18,755 nucleotides of DNA from NCBI GenBank assembly GCA_902492855.1, contig CABUMU010000031.1:1-18755 (forward strand), read 5' to 3'. The translations under genes and the position numbers were made by a program. Each line of letters starts with the position of its first letter. The stretch's first letter is position 1. Positions 6,548-14,805 of the stretch are shown here, in pieces. Under the pieces are notes generated by a model. It was not told the DNA's origin. It saw nothing but the letters and a program-made list of their open reading frames with translations, and did not search any database. The stretch is from an uncultured Collinsella sp. (GTDB lineage Bacteria > Actinomycetota > Coriobacteriia > Coriobacteriales > Coriobacteriaceae).

Positions 6548-7540
6548 CTAATAATCCAGCTTCCACATGTAGCGGCGCGTCATGTAGTCCTTGTGGGTGA
6601 CGGCGGAGAGCGCGCGCATATACACGTTGTTGAGGATCGGGGCGAAGATCAGGTGGTTGAAGTACTCGCTCACGCTGTCCTTGATGTCGTTGAGGCCGAG
6701 CTCCTTGGCGTCGAGCTGATAGACGCGCTCGCCACCGTACTGGTTGACGAAGCGGATGCCGCGCTCGTCGTTGCAGCGGCTGCGGCCGACGCTGATGAGC
6801 TGGAACAGCGAGGTGCGCTTGTCCAGGATCTCGAAGGGGCCGTGGAAGAAGTCGCAGGTGTTGATGGTGCAGGAGTCGATCTGCAGCATCTCCTGCACGT
6901 TGCAGATGCTAAAGACGTAGGCAGCACCAAAGAGCGGGCCCTGGGCCATGACGTTAATGCAGGGCTTGTCGGCGTTCTGCTCGGCCCACTTGGCGGCAAG
7001 CGGACGGGTGTACTCGACGGCCTTGCGATAGATGGGGTCAACCAAGTCGAAGGCGGCCATAGCGGTCTCGTACTCGGCATAGCCCTCGGTCTGCTGCGTA
7101 AGCTCCATGGCGATCATGGTCACGACGGCAGAGTTGGTGCGGCCCATGCAGGACTCGTCGACGGCCAGGCTGTCGTACTGGATCTTGTAGTCGCAGACCT
7201 CGGTGAGGCCGGACTCGTCAACATAGATGGCGATGGTGCTGGCGCCGTGGTCCTTGGCGACCTGGGCGGCAACGATGGTCTCCTTGGTGCCGCGCATGGA
7301 CACGACGACGGCCAGGGTGTTCTCGTTGACGTAGGCCGGGGTGGCGTGCACGAACTCGTTGCTGGTGTAGCTGGAGCTCACGGCCTGCGTGGCCTCGTGC
7401 TCCATAAAGTACTGGGCAGGATAGTTACCGCCGTTGGATCCGCCGGCGCCAATCCACACGACGCGCTTGATGCCGCCCTTGTCAGCCTTGTCAGCCAAAA
7501 CCTGGGAGACGACGTCCTTAACCTGTTCCTGAGTAGTCAT
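6548..7540 (-). CDS. Second SIS-domain sugar-phosphate deglycase (FrlB/GfrE/GfrF-like)
   Basis: The 330-aa protein is a diverged paralogue of the SIS protein at 1102-2085: both share a QQTEGY motif, HGPFE and the terminal RRYMWKL-x-Y. Two SIS domains lie at about 20-150 and 180-315, with phosphate-binding loops GAGGSN (31-36) and SMRGTKET (81-88). The presumed catalytic pair of the FraB/FrlB family is kept as E217 (in QEML) and H233 (in CDFFHGPFE), again 16 residues apart. In gfr systems two deglycases act on glucoselysine-6-phosphate and fructoselysine-6-phosphate respectively; the same division of labour is inferred here. ATG 7540 follows AAAGG with 10-nt spacing. The gene is first in the leftward series and faces the GntR regulator across a shared 205-bp control region. 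Confidence 0.85.
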   Translation of the reverse strand: MTTQEQVKDVVSQVLADKADKGGIKRVVWIGAGGSNGGNYPAQYFMEHEATQAVSSSYTSNEFVHATPAYVNENTLAVVVSMRGTKETIVAAQVAKDHGASTIAIYVDESGLTEVCDYKIQYDSLAVDESCMGRTNSAVVTMIAMELTQQTEGYAEYETAMAAFDLVDPIYRKAVEYTRPLAAKWAEQNADKPCINVMAQGPLFGAAYVFSICNVQEMLQIDSCTINTCDFFHGPFEILDKRTSLFQLISVGRSRCNDERGIRFVNQYGGERVYQLDAKELGLNDIKDSVSEYFNHLIFAPILNNVYMRALSAVTHKDYMTRRYMWKLDY

Positions 7541-7745
7541 CGTGCATCAGCCTTTCTTCTCGTTTGATGCTCTCGATGGCATACAAGTTACATACATGTT
7601 TTGGTTATGTCGACTAGTTGTATGCTATATTTGTCTTAGATATTTTGCTGATGCGGTTTTCGACAACTGGCTACCAGCGGTTTTATTGTTGTGTTGAATA
7701 CATGCTTGCTTAGATAAGCATACAAGTTAGATATAGGCTGATCGC
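7541..7745. promoter_or_regulatory. Divergent promoter region with candidate GntR operators
   Basis: The AT-rich gap between the divergent SIS and GntR genes contains GCATACAAGTTA twice in direct orientation (7579-7590 and 7718-7729) and a related inverted site TAGTTGTATGC (7615-7625). The right copy lies 17 bp before the regulator start codon and the left copy 39 bp before the SIS start, so occupancy could repress both genes. A palindrome GCTTAGATAAGC (7708-7719) abuts the right copy. These are plausible operators for the adjacent GntR/UTRA protein; the assignment is inference. No clear -35/-10 pair stands out. Confidence 0.55.
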
Positions 7746-8468
7746 ATGAACGCTTCATCTAAAAAGAAACTGAGCCAATACGAGCGCTTGGCGGGTACGC
7801 TTCGCGACCGCATCGCCGCCGGCATCTACGCACGCGGAGACAAGCTGCCGTCCGAGATGGAGCTCATGGACGAATCGGGGCTGTCGCGCAGCACCGTGCG
7901 CCACGCCCTTAAGGTTCTCGTTGATGAGGGCCTGGTGCGCACCGAGCGCGGGCGTGGCGCCTTTGTGGCCGACACGCCCGCGCTCCACGAGAACAACCTG
8001 GTGTTTTCGAGCTATACCAAGCAGGTCGAGGGCCAGGGCATGAAGCCCACCACGCGCACGGTGGACTCGGGCTTTACCAAGGCGGGCGGCAGCATAGCTA
8101 AGTTCTTTGATGCCGCCGTGGGCAGCAAGCTCGTCAAACTTGTCCGTCTGCGTTATCTGGATGATGCGCCACTGTGCCTGGAGACCACCTATCTGCCGCC
8201 AAGCTTTGGGTCGCTCATCGATCGCGATATCAACGGTTCGCTCTACGCGACGCTGCGCCAAGAATTCCATCGCGCGCCAGCACAGGGACATAAGACCTTT
8301 GAGGTGTGCTATGCCTCGCAAAACGAGGCGTTTTTGCTCAACGTCGAGCGCGGGCAGGCGCTGATCCTGATCACCGACTACGTCTACGACACCGACGGCC
8401 GCCCGCTCCATGTCTCCAAGCGCATCCAACGAACCGACCGCGCCAAATACACCGAGCCCATCGGCTAA
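7746..8468 (+). CDS. GntR-family transcriptional regulator with UTRA domain (HutC subfamily)
   Basis: The 240-aa protein has an N-terminal winged helix-turn-helix (about 9-75, with LPSEMELMDESGLSRSTVRH as the recognition region and RTERGRGAFV as the wing) and a C-terminal UTRA ligand domain (about 90-235). UTRA regulators usually bind phosphosugars or related metabolites and lose DNA affinity on binding; FrlR, which controls fructoselysine use, is of this type. It is divergent from the second SIS gene and is the only regulator in the locus, so it probably represses the locus until glycated amino acid 6-phosphates appear. The start is the ATG at 7746 with a weak AGG 9 nt upstream. The gene converges on the GNAT gene with a 21-bp gap. 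Confidence 0.9.
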   Translation: MNASSKKKLSQYERLAGTLRDRIAAGIYARGDKLPSEMELMDESGLSRSTVRHALKVLVDEGLVRTERGRGAFVADTPALHENNLVFSSYTKQVEGQGMKPTTRTVDSGFTKAGGSIAKFFDAAVGSKLVKLVRLRYLDDAPLCLETTYLPPSFGSLIDRDINGSLYATLRQEFHRAPAQGHKTFEVCYASQNEAFLLNVERGQALILITDYVYDTDGRPLHVSKRIQRTDRAKYTEPIG

Positions 8469-8490
8469 CCTGCCAAAATAGACCTGTCCC
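8467..8490 (-). repeat. Dispersed GGGACAGGT repeat, copy 2
   Basis: Read on the minus strand this matches 969-992 at 22 of 24 bases. It fills exactly the gap between the convergent GntR and GNAT genes and overlaps parts of both stop codons, a typical position for REP-type elements. Confidence 0.55.
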
Positions 8491-9080
8491 TAAATGATAG
8501 GTTCGGGGAGGTCGGGGAACCAGGTTGGCTTAGGTTGGTTAGGGACGCGCTCGGCTAAGACCAACTCCATCCAGCACATGTCGTACCAGCGGCCGAGTTT
8601 TTGGGCGCAGCGGTCAAAGGCGCCCACCAGGCGGTAGCCCATATGGGCATGGAAATCCTGGCTGTTGTGCGACAGATACTCGTCGTCCTTGTCGTGCGGC
8701 ACGGCGATGAGGGCGCACATGTTGGTGATGCCCATCGCGATCAGGCATTGCTTAAGCGCGTCATGCAGCTTGCGGCCCAGTCCGCCATGACGCACGTCGC
8801 GCGCCAGGTAGATCGATGTCTCGACCGACCAGTCGTATGCCTCGCGGCTGTTGAGCGGACTCACATAGGCATAGCCTACCGGACGCCCGTCCAGCTCCAT
8901 CACCAGATACGGATAGCGCTCGAGCGTACGTTCGATGCGCCCGGCGAACTCCTCAACGCTCGGCACCTCGTATTCGCAGGTAATCGCCGTCTGGCGCACA
9001 TACGGCTCATAGATGGCAAGCAACGCCGGCGCATCATCGGGCGTCGCCAGGCGAATCGTCGGCTCGGACATCTCGGTCAT
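8490..9080 (-). CDS. GNAT-family N-acetyltransferase (phosphinothricin acetyltransferase-like)
   Basis: The 196-aa protein has a single GNAT domain (about 8-175) and resembles the Pat/YncA group, which acetylates amino-acid-like amines using acetyl-CoA. The acetyl-CoA loop is R97-H-G-G-L-G (R/QxxGxG/A type). Typical segments include IRLATPDDAPALLAIY at the N-terminus, GRPVGYAYVSP in the core strand and NSQDFHAHMGYRLVG near the end. A proline-rich tail (PNQPKPTWFPDLPEP) closes it. ATG 9080 is chosen because a G-rich ribosome site (GGGGAGAAGG) lies just upstream; the longer frame to 9152 crosses a terminator. The true substrate is not evident. It follows the aldolase gene but behind a terminator. 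Confidence 0.85.
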   Translation of the reverse strand: MTEMSEPTIRLATPDDAPALLAIYEPYVRQTAITCEYEVPSVEEFAGRIERTLERYPYLVMELDGRPVGYAYVSPLNSREAYDWSVETSIYLARDVRHGGLGRKLHDALKQCLIAMGITNMCALIAVPHDKDDEYLSHNSQDFHAHMGYRLVGAFDRCAQKLGRWYDMCWMELVLAERVPNQPKPTWFPDLPEPII

Positions 9081-9090
9081 ACAACCCTTC

Positions 9091-9139
9091 TCCCCAAAAA
9101 AAGCAAAGACCGCCCTGCGCCAAACCCAGCGCAGGGCGG
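9091..9139 (-). terminator. Rho-independent terminator after the aldolase gene
   Basis: CCGCCCTGCGC (9110-9120) and GCGCAGGGCGG (9129-9139) form a perfect 11-bp stem with an 8-nt loop. On the minus strand it is followed by TCTTTGCTTTTTTTGG, a strong U-rich tail. It starts 19 nt after the aldolase stop and should end the mfd-PAP2-aldolase transcript before the GNAT gene. Confidence 0.85.
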
Positions 9140-9158
9140 CCCCCGTCATCATGTCAAC

Positions 9159-10184
9159 TTACAGGACAGCCGCCAACGCGTCGATGTCCTCCTGCGTCGT
9201 AGCCCAGCTGGTGCAAAAACGCACCACCGTGTGGATCTCGTCGTACTTTTCCCAGTACTCGATCGAGGCATGCTCGCGTATGCGGGCCATGTCCTCGTTG
9301 GGCAGAATCACAAACTGCTGGTTCGTGGGCGTCTCCAAAAAGAACTGGTAGCCGCGCTCGTGCAGCACGCGACGAAGCGCCTGCGCGGTTTCGATCGCCT
9401 GGCGACCAATCTCAAAATACAGGCCATCGGTAAAGAGCGCCTCAAACTGCACGCCCGTCAGGCGGCCTTTGGCCAACAGCGCGCCGTGCTGCTTAATGCG
9501 CGGAATGGGATGTGCCGGAGCGTGCATACCGCAAAACACCACGGCCTCGCCGCAGAGCGCGCCACACTTGGTGCCGCCGATGTAGAACACGTCACACAGC
9601 TGCGCCAGCTCGGGCAGGGTAATGTCGCACTCATCGGCCGCCAGCGCATAGGCCAGGCGGGCGCCATCCACAAACAGCGGAATCTCGCGCTTCTGGCACA
9701 CCGCATGAATCGCCGCGAGCTCGGCCTTGGAATACAGCGTGCCGTACTCGGTCGACAGGCTCACGTACACGGCGCCCGGGAACACCGTGTGCTCGTAGCT
9801 CTCGTTTTCGTAGAACACCTGGATATAGTTCTCGAGGTCCTCGGCGTGCATCTTGCCCTCGTAGCCGGGGATGGTGAGTACCTTGTGGCCGCCAAACTCG
9901 ATGGCGCCCGCCTCGTGGCAGGCGACGTGGCCGGTCTCGGCAGCAACGACACCCTCGTAGGGCGCAAGCAGCATGTCGATCACCGTCGCGTTGGCCTGCG
10001 TGCCGCCCACCAGAAAAAACACGTCGGCATCGGGGGCCTGACAGGCCTCGCGGATAAGCTGCTTGGCACGCTCGGTGTGCGCATCGGTACCGTAGCCGGG
10101 CTGCGGCTCCATGTTGGTGTCGACGAGTGCCTGCAGCACTGCCGGATGTGCGCCGTGGGAATAGTCGTTGTTAAACGCGAGCAT
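9159..10184 (-). CDS. PLP-dependent threonine aldolase-like enzyme (beta-eliminating lyase family)
   Basis: The 341-aa protein belongs to the fold-type I PLP enzymes of the low-specificity threonine aldolase group, which split threonine or allo-threonine into glycine and acetaldehyde in the cytoplasm. The cofactor lysine is K206 in YIGGTKCGAL; D173 in FVDGARLAYA should hold the pyridine nitrogen; GGTQANAT (60-67) binds the phosphate; and ETGHVACHEAGA (83-94) contains the histidine region of the active site. ATG 10184 is preceded by GAGG with 6-nt spacing, and family similarity starts there (FNNDYSHGAHP); the longer frame to 10223 is unlikely. It is 45 bp downstream of the PAP2 gene and probably co-transcribed with it. 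Exact substrate preference is not deducible. Confidence 0.9.
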   Translation of the reverse strand: MLAFNNDYSHGAHPAVLQALVDTNMEPQPGYGTDAHTERAKQLIREACQAPDADVFFLVGGTQANATVIDMLLAPYEGVVAAETGHVACHEAGAIEFGGHKVLTIPGYEGKMHAEDLENYIQVFYENESYEHTVFPGAVYVSLSTEYGTLYSKAELAAIHAVCQKREIPLFVDGARLAYALAADECDITLPELAQLCDVFYIGGTKCGALCGEAVVFCGMHAPAHPIPRIKQHGALLAKGRLTGVQFEALFTDGLYFEIGRQAIETAQALRRVLHERGYQFFLETPTNQQFVILPNEDMARIREHASIEYWEKYDEIHTVVRFCTSWATTQEDIDALAAVL

Positions 10185-10229
10185 GGCAATCCTCTCTAGC
10201 CGGGCACGGGCCCGATGATTCAAACGGGG

Positions 10230-11093
10230 CTATTGTACGCCGTTGGGATAGGCAATGCGCGCGGCAAGGCACTCAAGCGCCAGTACCAGGGCAAAGCCGC
10301 AGCTCACGTCGCTCAAAAAGTGCGCTCCGATCACGATACGGCCAAAGGCGACGAGCGCCGCAACCACAGCCGCCGCCCAGAAGATCACACGGCGATGCGA
10401 AGGCTTTTCCTTAAAGGCCGCCACGGGAAGCCCGGCGAGCATAAGGCCAATCGCCGCGTGCGCCGTGTGTCCACTCGCAAACGACTTAAAGCCATCCTTG
10501 ATCACGCCGGCGGCAATATAGGCCCACTTGTCGGGATTGCCGATCACCCACCACGGCTGAAAATTGAGCCCCGGCGTGACCTCGATCACACGCATGCGTG
10601 GGCGCGACCACAGCGGCTTGACAATCACGTTGAGGATAATGGCCTGAGCGACCCACACGGCAAGTACCATCAACGCCCAGCGTGTGAGCTCGTCAGGCGC
10701 GGTGTCGTGCGTAAGGCGGTAGGCGATGAAGTTGGCTGCGATGACCAACGCAAACGTCAGTACCAGCTGAAACGCGATGAGCTTACCGCCGACGCGCAAC
10801 GATCCGATAATCTCGTAGCCGGCCAAGCCGACGTTGACGAGGATGCCGAGCACGGCAAGCCATTTGCTCCCTCTGGAATCGGGACGCACCGCGCGCACGA
10901 GCATAACGCCCGCAATGCTCGCCGTCAGCTCAAACGGCAACTCGCCGGCGGCCTCGATAAAGCGGCCGTACATGCTGCCGATGTTGAACAGCGCGCTCGA
11001 GATCTGATAATCGAAGAAGCTGCCCACGCCCAGGCAAAGGGCAAGGATAACCGCGATAGCAGCGGCGTCTTTCTTGTAGATGTACCCGAACAT
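10230..11093 (-). CDS. PAP2-family membrane phosphatase
   Basis: The 287-aa integral membrane protein has about six hydrophobic segments, the first near residues 10-28. The three phosphatase signatures of type-2 phosphatidic acid phosphatases are present: K159 with R164-P165 (shorter spacing than the usual KxxxxxxRP), S207-G-H209, and R252-x5-H258-xxx-D262. H209 and H258 are the likely phosphate-transfer and relay histidines. Such enzymes dephosphorylate lipid phosphates, e.g. phosphatidic acid or undecaprenyl pyrophosphate, at the outer face of the membrane; which lipid applies is unknown. ATG 11093 follows AAAGGA closely. The gene is 56 bp after mfd and 45 bp before the aldolase gene, all leftward. 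Confidence 0.88.
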   Translation of the reverse strand: MFGYIYKKDAAAIAVILALCLGVGSFFDYQISSALFNIGSMYGRFIEAAGELPFELTASIAGVMLVRAVRPDSRGSKWLAVLGILVNVGLAGYEIIGSLRVGGKLIAFQLVLTFALVIAANFIAYRLTHDTAPDELTRWALMVLAVWVAQAIILNVIVKPLWSRPRMRVIEVTPGLNFQPWWVIGNPDKWAYIAAGVIKDGFKSFASGHTAHAAIGLMLAGLPVAAFKEKPSHRRVIFWAAAVVAALVAFGRIVIGAHFLSDVSCGFALVLALECLAARIAYPNGVQ

Positions 11094-11112
11094 GCTTTCC
11101 TTTCGATGGAAC

Positions 11113-11152
11113 CAGATTGCCCAAATGGGGCGTTTGCAGCGTCGACCCGTTA
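11113..11152. repeat. 40-bp dispersed repeat, copy 2
   Basis: This copy begins CAGATTGCC and ends at the mfd stop codon (TAA on the minus strand, 11150-11152). It aligns without gaps to 6485-6524 at about 80% identity. Its middle forms a small stem GCCC-AAAT-GGGG/C instead of the hairpin arm seen in copy 1. Confidence 0.5.
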
Positions 11153-14100
11153 GTCGTCATCACTAGCACCCAACTGCTGCAGCAGCATGAGCGCCGCCGC
11201 CACGGGGCCGGTGCCGTCGTTGGCGTCGAGGCCGCGACCCAGGCCGCTGCCCGCACCGGCGCCCGCCTTGTAGGGCACCGACAGCTTGCGGCTCTTGGGG
11301 AAGTTCACCGCACCATAGCGGGTCTTAAGCTCAAAGGCCACCTTCTTGGGCACGTCGACGCCCAAAAACGTGATGCGACCGCCGCTGAGCGTGACGCTCT
11401 CGAGCCCCAGACGCTCGCCACGAATGCGGATGCGTGCGCGATTGAACAGGTTGAGTCCCGCCAACGGCAGCTCGCCATGCGCGGCCTCGGTCTCTTCCTG
11501 CACCTCATCGATGCTCTCCAGGTCCTCGGCCGCTGCGAGCTTACGGTACACGAGCACGCGCTGGTCCACCGCCGGCAGGTACTCCTCGGACAAGAAGTAG
11601 TCGGCCGGCAGGTTAATACCCACGCTCGCCGCCTCCACGCCGGCGTCGTCATCGCCGCGCGCCTCGGCCACGGCCTGGCCCAACATCTGCGTAAACAGGT
11701 CAAAGCCCACGCTCGACAGGTTGCCGTGCTGCTCGGCGCCCATAAGCGAGCCGGCACCGCGAATCTCCAGGTCGCGCATGGCGATGCGCATGCCGCTGCC
11801 CAGGTCCTGGAACTCGGAAAGTGCGGTCAGGCGCGCCGTGGCCTCCTCGGTGAGTGGCAGCTCGCCCGGGAACATAAAGTACGCGTAGGCCTGCGTGGCA
11901 GAGCGGCCCACGCGGCCCTTGAGCTGGTAGAGCTGCGCCAGGCCCAGACGCTGCGAATCCTCGATGATGAGCGTGTTGGCGGTCGCGTTGTCGATGCCGC
12001 TCTCCACAATGGTCGTGGCGATGAGCACGTCGATCTTCTTGGTCGCGAACTCGATCATCACGTCCTCGACCTCGCGCGGGCTCATCTTGCCGTGCGCTAC
12101 GCCCACGCGCGCCTCGGGCGCGGCCTCGTGCACGCGCGCCACGGCATCGTCGATGGTCTTGACGCGGTTGGACACGTAGTACACCTGGCCGCCGCGACCC
12201 ACCTCCAGGCGAATCGCCGCGCTCACCACATCGGGGTCGTACTCCCCCACGTGCACGATCACGGGGCGACGCCCGGTGGGCGGCGTCGTGATCAGGCTCA
12301 TGTCGCGCACGCCGCTCGTGGCCATCTGCATGGTTCGCGGAATCGGCGTTGCCGAAAGCGTGAGCACGTCAATCTGCTCGCGCAGGTTCTTGAGCTGTTC
12401 CTTGTGCTGCACGCCAAAGCGCTGTTCCTCGTCGATGATCACCAGGCCCAGGTTCTTGGGGTTCACATCGGCCGAAAGCAGACGGTGGGTGCCGATGAGC
12501 ACATCGATCGTGCCCTCGGCAAACGCCTTGAGCGCGCGCTTCTGCTGTGCCGGCGTGCGGAAGCGGCTGAGCACCTCGACCTCAAGGCCAAACGGGGCAA
12601 AACGCTCAAAGAACGTCTCGTAGTGCTGCTGGGCCAGAATGGTCGTGGGGCAAAGCACCATGACCTGGCGACCGGAGTCCACGCACTTAAACGCCGCGCG
12701 CAGGGCGACCTCGGTCTTGCCAAAGCCCACGTCGCCGCACAGCAGGCGGTCCATGGGCTTGGGCGCCTCCATGTCGGCCTTGATGTCGGCGATGGCCTCC
12801 AGCTGGTCGCGCGTCTCGTCGTAAGGGAAGCTCTGCTCCATCTCGATCTGCTCGGGCGTGTCGGGCGGGCAGGCGATACCGGTAATCGACGAGCGGCGCG
12901 TATACAGATCGACCAGGTCGAACGCCAGCTTTTTGGCGTTTTTGCGCGCCTTGTTGGTGGCACGCGTCCAGTCGGCGGTATTGAGCCTAGTCAGGCGCGG
13001 CTTGTCGCCGTCGGGACCGACGTATCGCGTGATACGGTCGACCTGCTCGAGCGGCACGTAGAGTTTGTCGCCGTCGGCATATTCCAGCAAAAAGTAGTCG
13101 CGTTCCTTGCCGCCCACTTCCTGGCGCGCGATCTCGCTAAAGAGCGCGATGCCGTGGGTAGCGTGCACCACGTAGTCACCCGGCTTAAACGGGAATGTGA
13201 TCTGCGTAACGTCCACCTTGCGGCGGCTGCGCGCGCGGTTGGCGTCCATGCGGGCGTTGAGGTCGGCGATTGAGAACACGGCCAGGTTGGCATCGGGCAC
13301 CACCACGCCCTGCGGCAAGGCGGCATCGACAAAGGTCACGCGTCCGCGCGAGATGGTGGGCACGGCGGCACCGGCGGCAGCCTGGACCGCGCCCGCCTCG
13401 AGCGAGCGGGCGTTGAGTGCGTCGGCGCGGCGCTCGCGAATGGAAGCATGGGCCTCCTGGCGGGCAGCACGGTCGGCAGAATCTGCCGCTGCCACGCGTA
13501 CGCGCTCGCCAATGACGCCGGCGTTTTCGGGCGCTGCCGTCAGCGATTCCTCAAAGGTGATGCCCTCGTCGCCAAAGGTGAGCTCCATCGACTCGCGCGC
13601 GCCGCGATCGGGAATGGCAAACACGCAGGCGTAGCGCTTGCCTACGACTTCCTGAATGCGCGTCATAAAGCGGTTGTCCGAGCCCGCGATGGCCGGCTGC
13701 TCAATCTTGAGCTCCGCCGTCACCGCGCCGCCGGCGCGAATCAGGCTCACATAGTTCAGGCGCTGCTGAGCACCAAAATCGAGCTGCTGGGCACGTACAT
13801 ACAGGCCATCCAGTCGGTCAATCCCCGCCTCGCCGGCACGCGCCTCGATATCCTCGTAGGCGCGCAGGCAGTCGTCGAACAGCGAGCGCGGCTCGGATAG
13901 AACCACGAGCGCCTTGCCGCCCACGTGTGCCAGTGGGCTTACGGTCTGGCCGTACATCACCGGCAAAAAGCGGTCGAGCTCGGGCGTGACGATGCGTGCA
14001 TCCACCATCTCGAGCAGCGCCGCCAGCTTGCTATCGTCCTGGCTGGCGCGATAGAGCGCCACATGCATGTTGTGGACCGCATCGTCGGTAAGCGCCAGCT

Positions 14101-14782
14101 CACGGCAGGGGAAGATCTCGATACTGTCCTCGTTGCCAATGGTTTGGCCCGTGGAGCTCACCATGCGGCGAATGCGATCAATTTCGTCGCCGAAGAACTC
14201 GATGCGCACGGGTGCCTTTTCCTGTGCGGGGAACACCTCGACGGTGTCGCCGTGAACGCGAAACAAGCCGGGTGCATCGGCGGCGCCGGCATTGGTGTAG
14301 CCCATGCCCACCAAGCGCTGCGGCACCTCGTCAAAAGGAATCTCCTCGCCCACCGCAAAAGTGGTGGACTCCCAATAGCGGCTCTCGACCGGCGGTACGC
14401 AGCGCAGCAGCGCACGGGCCGAGGCAACCATGATGCAGTTGTCCCCGCGCACGATGCGCCCCAGAGCCTCGCAGCGCTGCGCCACCACGGCGTCGTCGGG
14501 CGCCTGTTCGCGCCACGGATAGTCCTTGCGCTCGGGAAAACGGCACACGTGCGCTAGGCCCACGTAGGCGGCAAGGCTACGCGCGGCGCGATCGGCCGCA
14601 TCCTCGCCGCTCACGATATAGACCGTCGGGCGCGGACGGCGCGCAAACTGGGCGGCCGCCATAAGCGTGCGGCCCGACTGCGACACAGCCAGCGTCACGT
14701 CCTCGCCAGCATCGAGTCCGGCCTCGACGGTCTGCAAGGCCTCGGCAGTGTAGAGCTGCGCGGCTATACGGTGAATGAGCAT
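11150..14782 (-). CDS. mfd: Transcription-repair coupling factor Mfd
   Basis: The 1210-aa protein (E. coli Mfd is 1148 aa) removes RNA polymerase stalled at DNA lesions and recruits UvrA. It has the expected order: UvrB-like N-terminal domains (about 1-330), a CarD-like RNA-polymerase-interacting domain (about 527-590, FKPGDYVVHATHGIA), superfamily 2 helicase domains with Walker A GDVGFGKT (683-690, K689) and DEEQ (784-787) followed by SATPIPRTMQM, a helicase C-terminal domain with QLKGRVGRS, and the TRCF C-terminal domain. The C-terminus carries a Gly/Ala-rich extension. ATG 14782 follows GGAGG by 6 nt and gives the normal N-terminus MLIHRIAAQL; upstream in-frame codons to 14965 run through a terminator-like stem. 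It heads the mfd-PAP2-aldolase run. Confidence 0.97.
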   Translation of the reverse strand: MLIHRIAAQLYTAEALQTVEAGLDAGEDVTLAVSQSGRTLMAAAQFARRPRPTVYIVSGEDAADRAARSLAAYVGLAHVCRFPERKDYPWREQAPDDAVVAQRCEALGRIVRGDNCIMVASARALLRCVPPVESRYWESTTFAVGEEIPFDEVPQRLVGMGYTNAGAADAPGLFRVHGDTVEVFPAQEKAPVRIEFFGDEIDRIRRMVSSTGQTIGNEDSIEIFPCRELALTDDAVHNMHVALYRASQDDSKLAALLEMVDARIVTPELDRFLPVMYGQTVSPLAHVGGKALVVLSEPRSLFDDCLRAYEDIEARAGEAGIDRLDGLYVRAQQLDFGAQQRLNYVSLIRAGGAVTAELKIEQPAIAGSDNRFMTRIQEVVGKRYACVFAIPDRGARESMELTFGDEGITFEESLTAAPENAGVIGERVRVAAADSADRAARQEAHASIRERRADALNARSLEAGAVQAAAGAAVPTISRGRVTFVDAALPQGVVVPDANLAVFSIADLNARMDANRARSRRKVDVTQITFPFKPGDYVVHATHGIALFSEIARQEVGGKERDYFLLEYADGDKLYVPLEQVDRITRYVGPDGDKPRLTRLNTADWTRATNKARKNAKKLAFDLVDLYTRRSSITGIACPPDTPEQIEMEQSFPYDETRDQLEAIADIKADMEAPKPMDRLLCGDVGFGKTEVALRAAFKCVDSGRQVMVLCPTTILAQQHYETFFERFAPFGLEVEVLSRFRTPAQQKRALKAFAEGTIDVLIGTHRLLSADVNPKNLGLVIIDEEQRFGVQHKEQLKNLREQIDVLTLSATPIPRTMQMATSGVRDMSLITTPPTGRRPVIVHVGEYDPDVVSAAIRLEVGRGGQVYYVSNRVKTIDDAVARVHEAAPEARVGVAHGKMSPREVEDVMIEFATKKIDVLIATTIVESGIDNATANTLIIEDSQRLGLAQLYQLKGRVGRSATQAYAYFMFPGELPLTEEATARLTALSEFQDLGSGMRIAMRDLEIRGAGSLMGAEQHGNLSSVGFDLFTQMLGQAVAEARGDDDAGVEAASVGINLPADYFLSEEYLPAVDQRVLVYRKLAAAEDLESIDEVQEETEAAHGELPLAGLNLFNRARIRIRGERLGLESVTLSGGRITFLGVDVPKKVAFELKTRYGAVNFPKSRKLSVPYKAGAGAGSGLGRGLDANDGTGPVAAALMLLQQLGASDDD

Positions 14783-14805
14783 GCTGTTCCTCCGGCATTG
14801 CAACG

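Noticed and set aside
8601..10199. 532-codon plus-strand ORF opposite the GNAT and aldolase genes
   Set aside because: It spans two genes and a strong terminator on the other strand, with shadow-like composition and no recognisable domain.
11117..13273. 718-codon plus-strand ORF opposite mfd
   Set aside because: It is exactly antisense to a well-supported mfd, is rich in His, Arg, Leu and Ala as expected from mirrored GC-rich codons, and shows no family motif.
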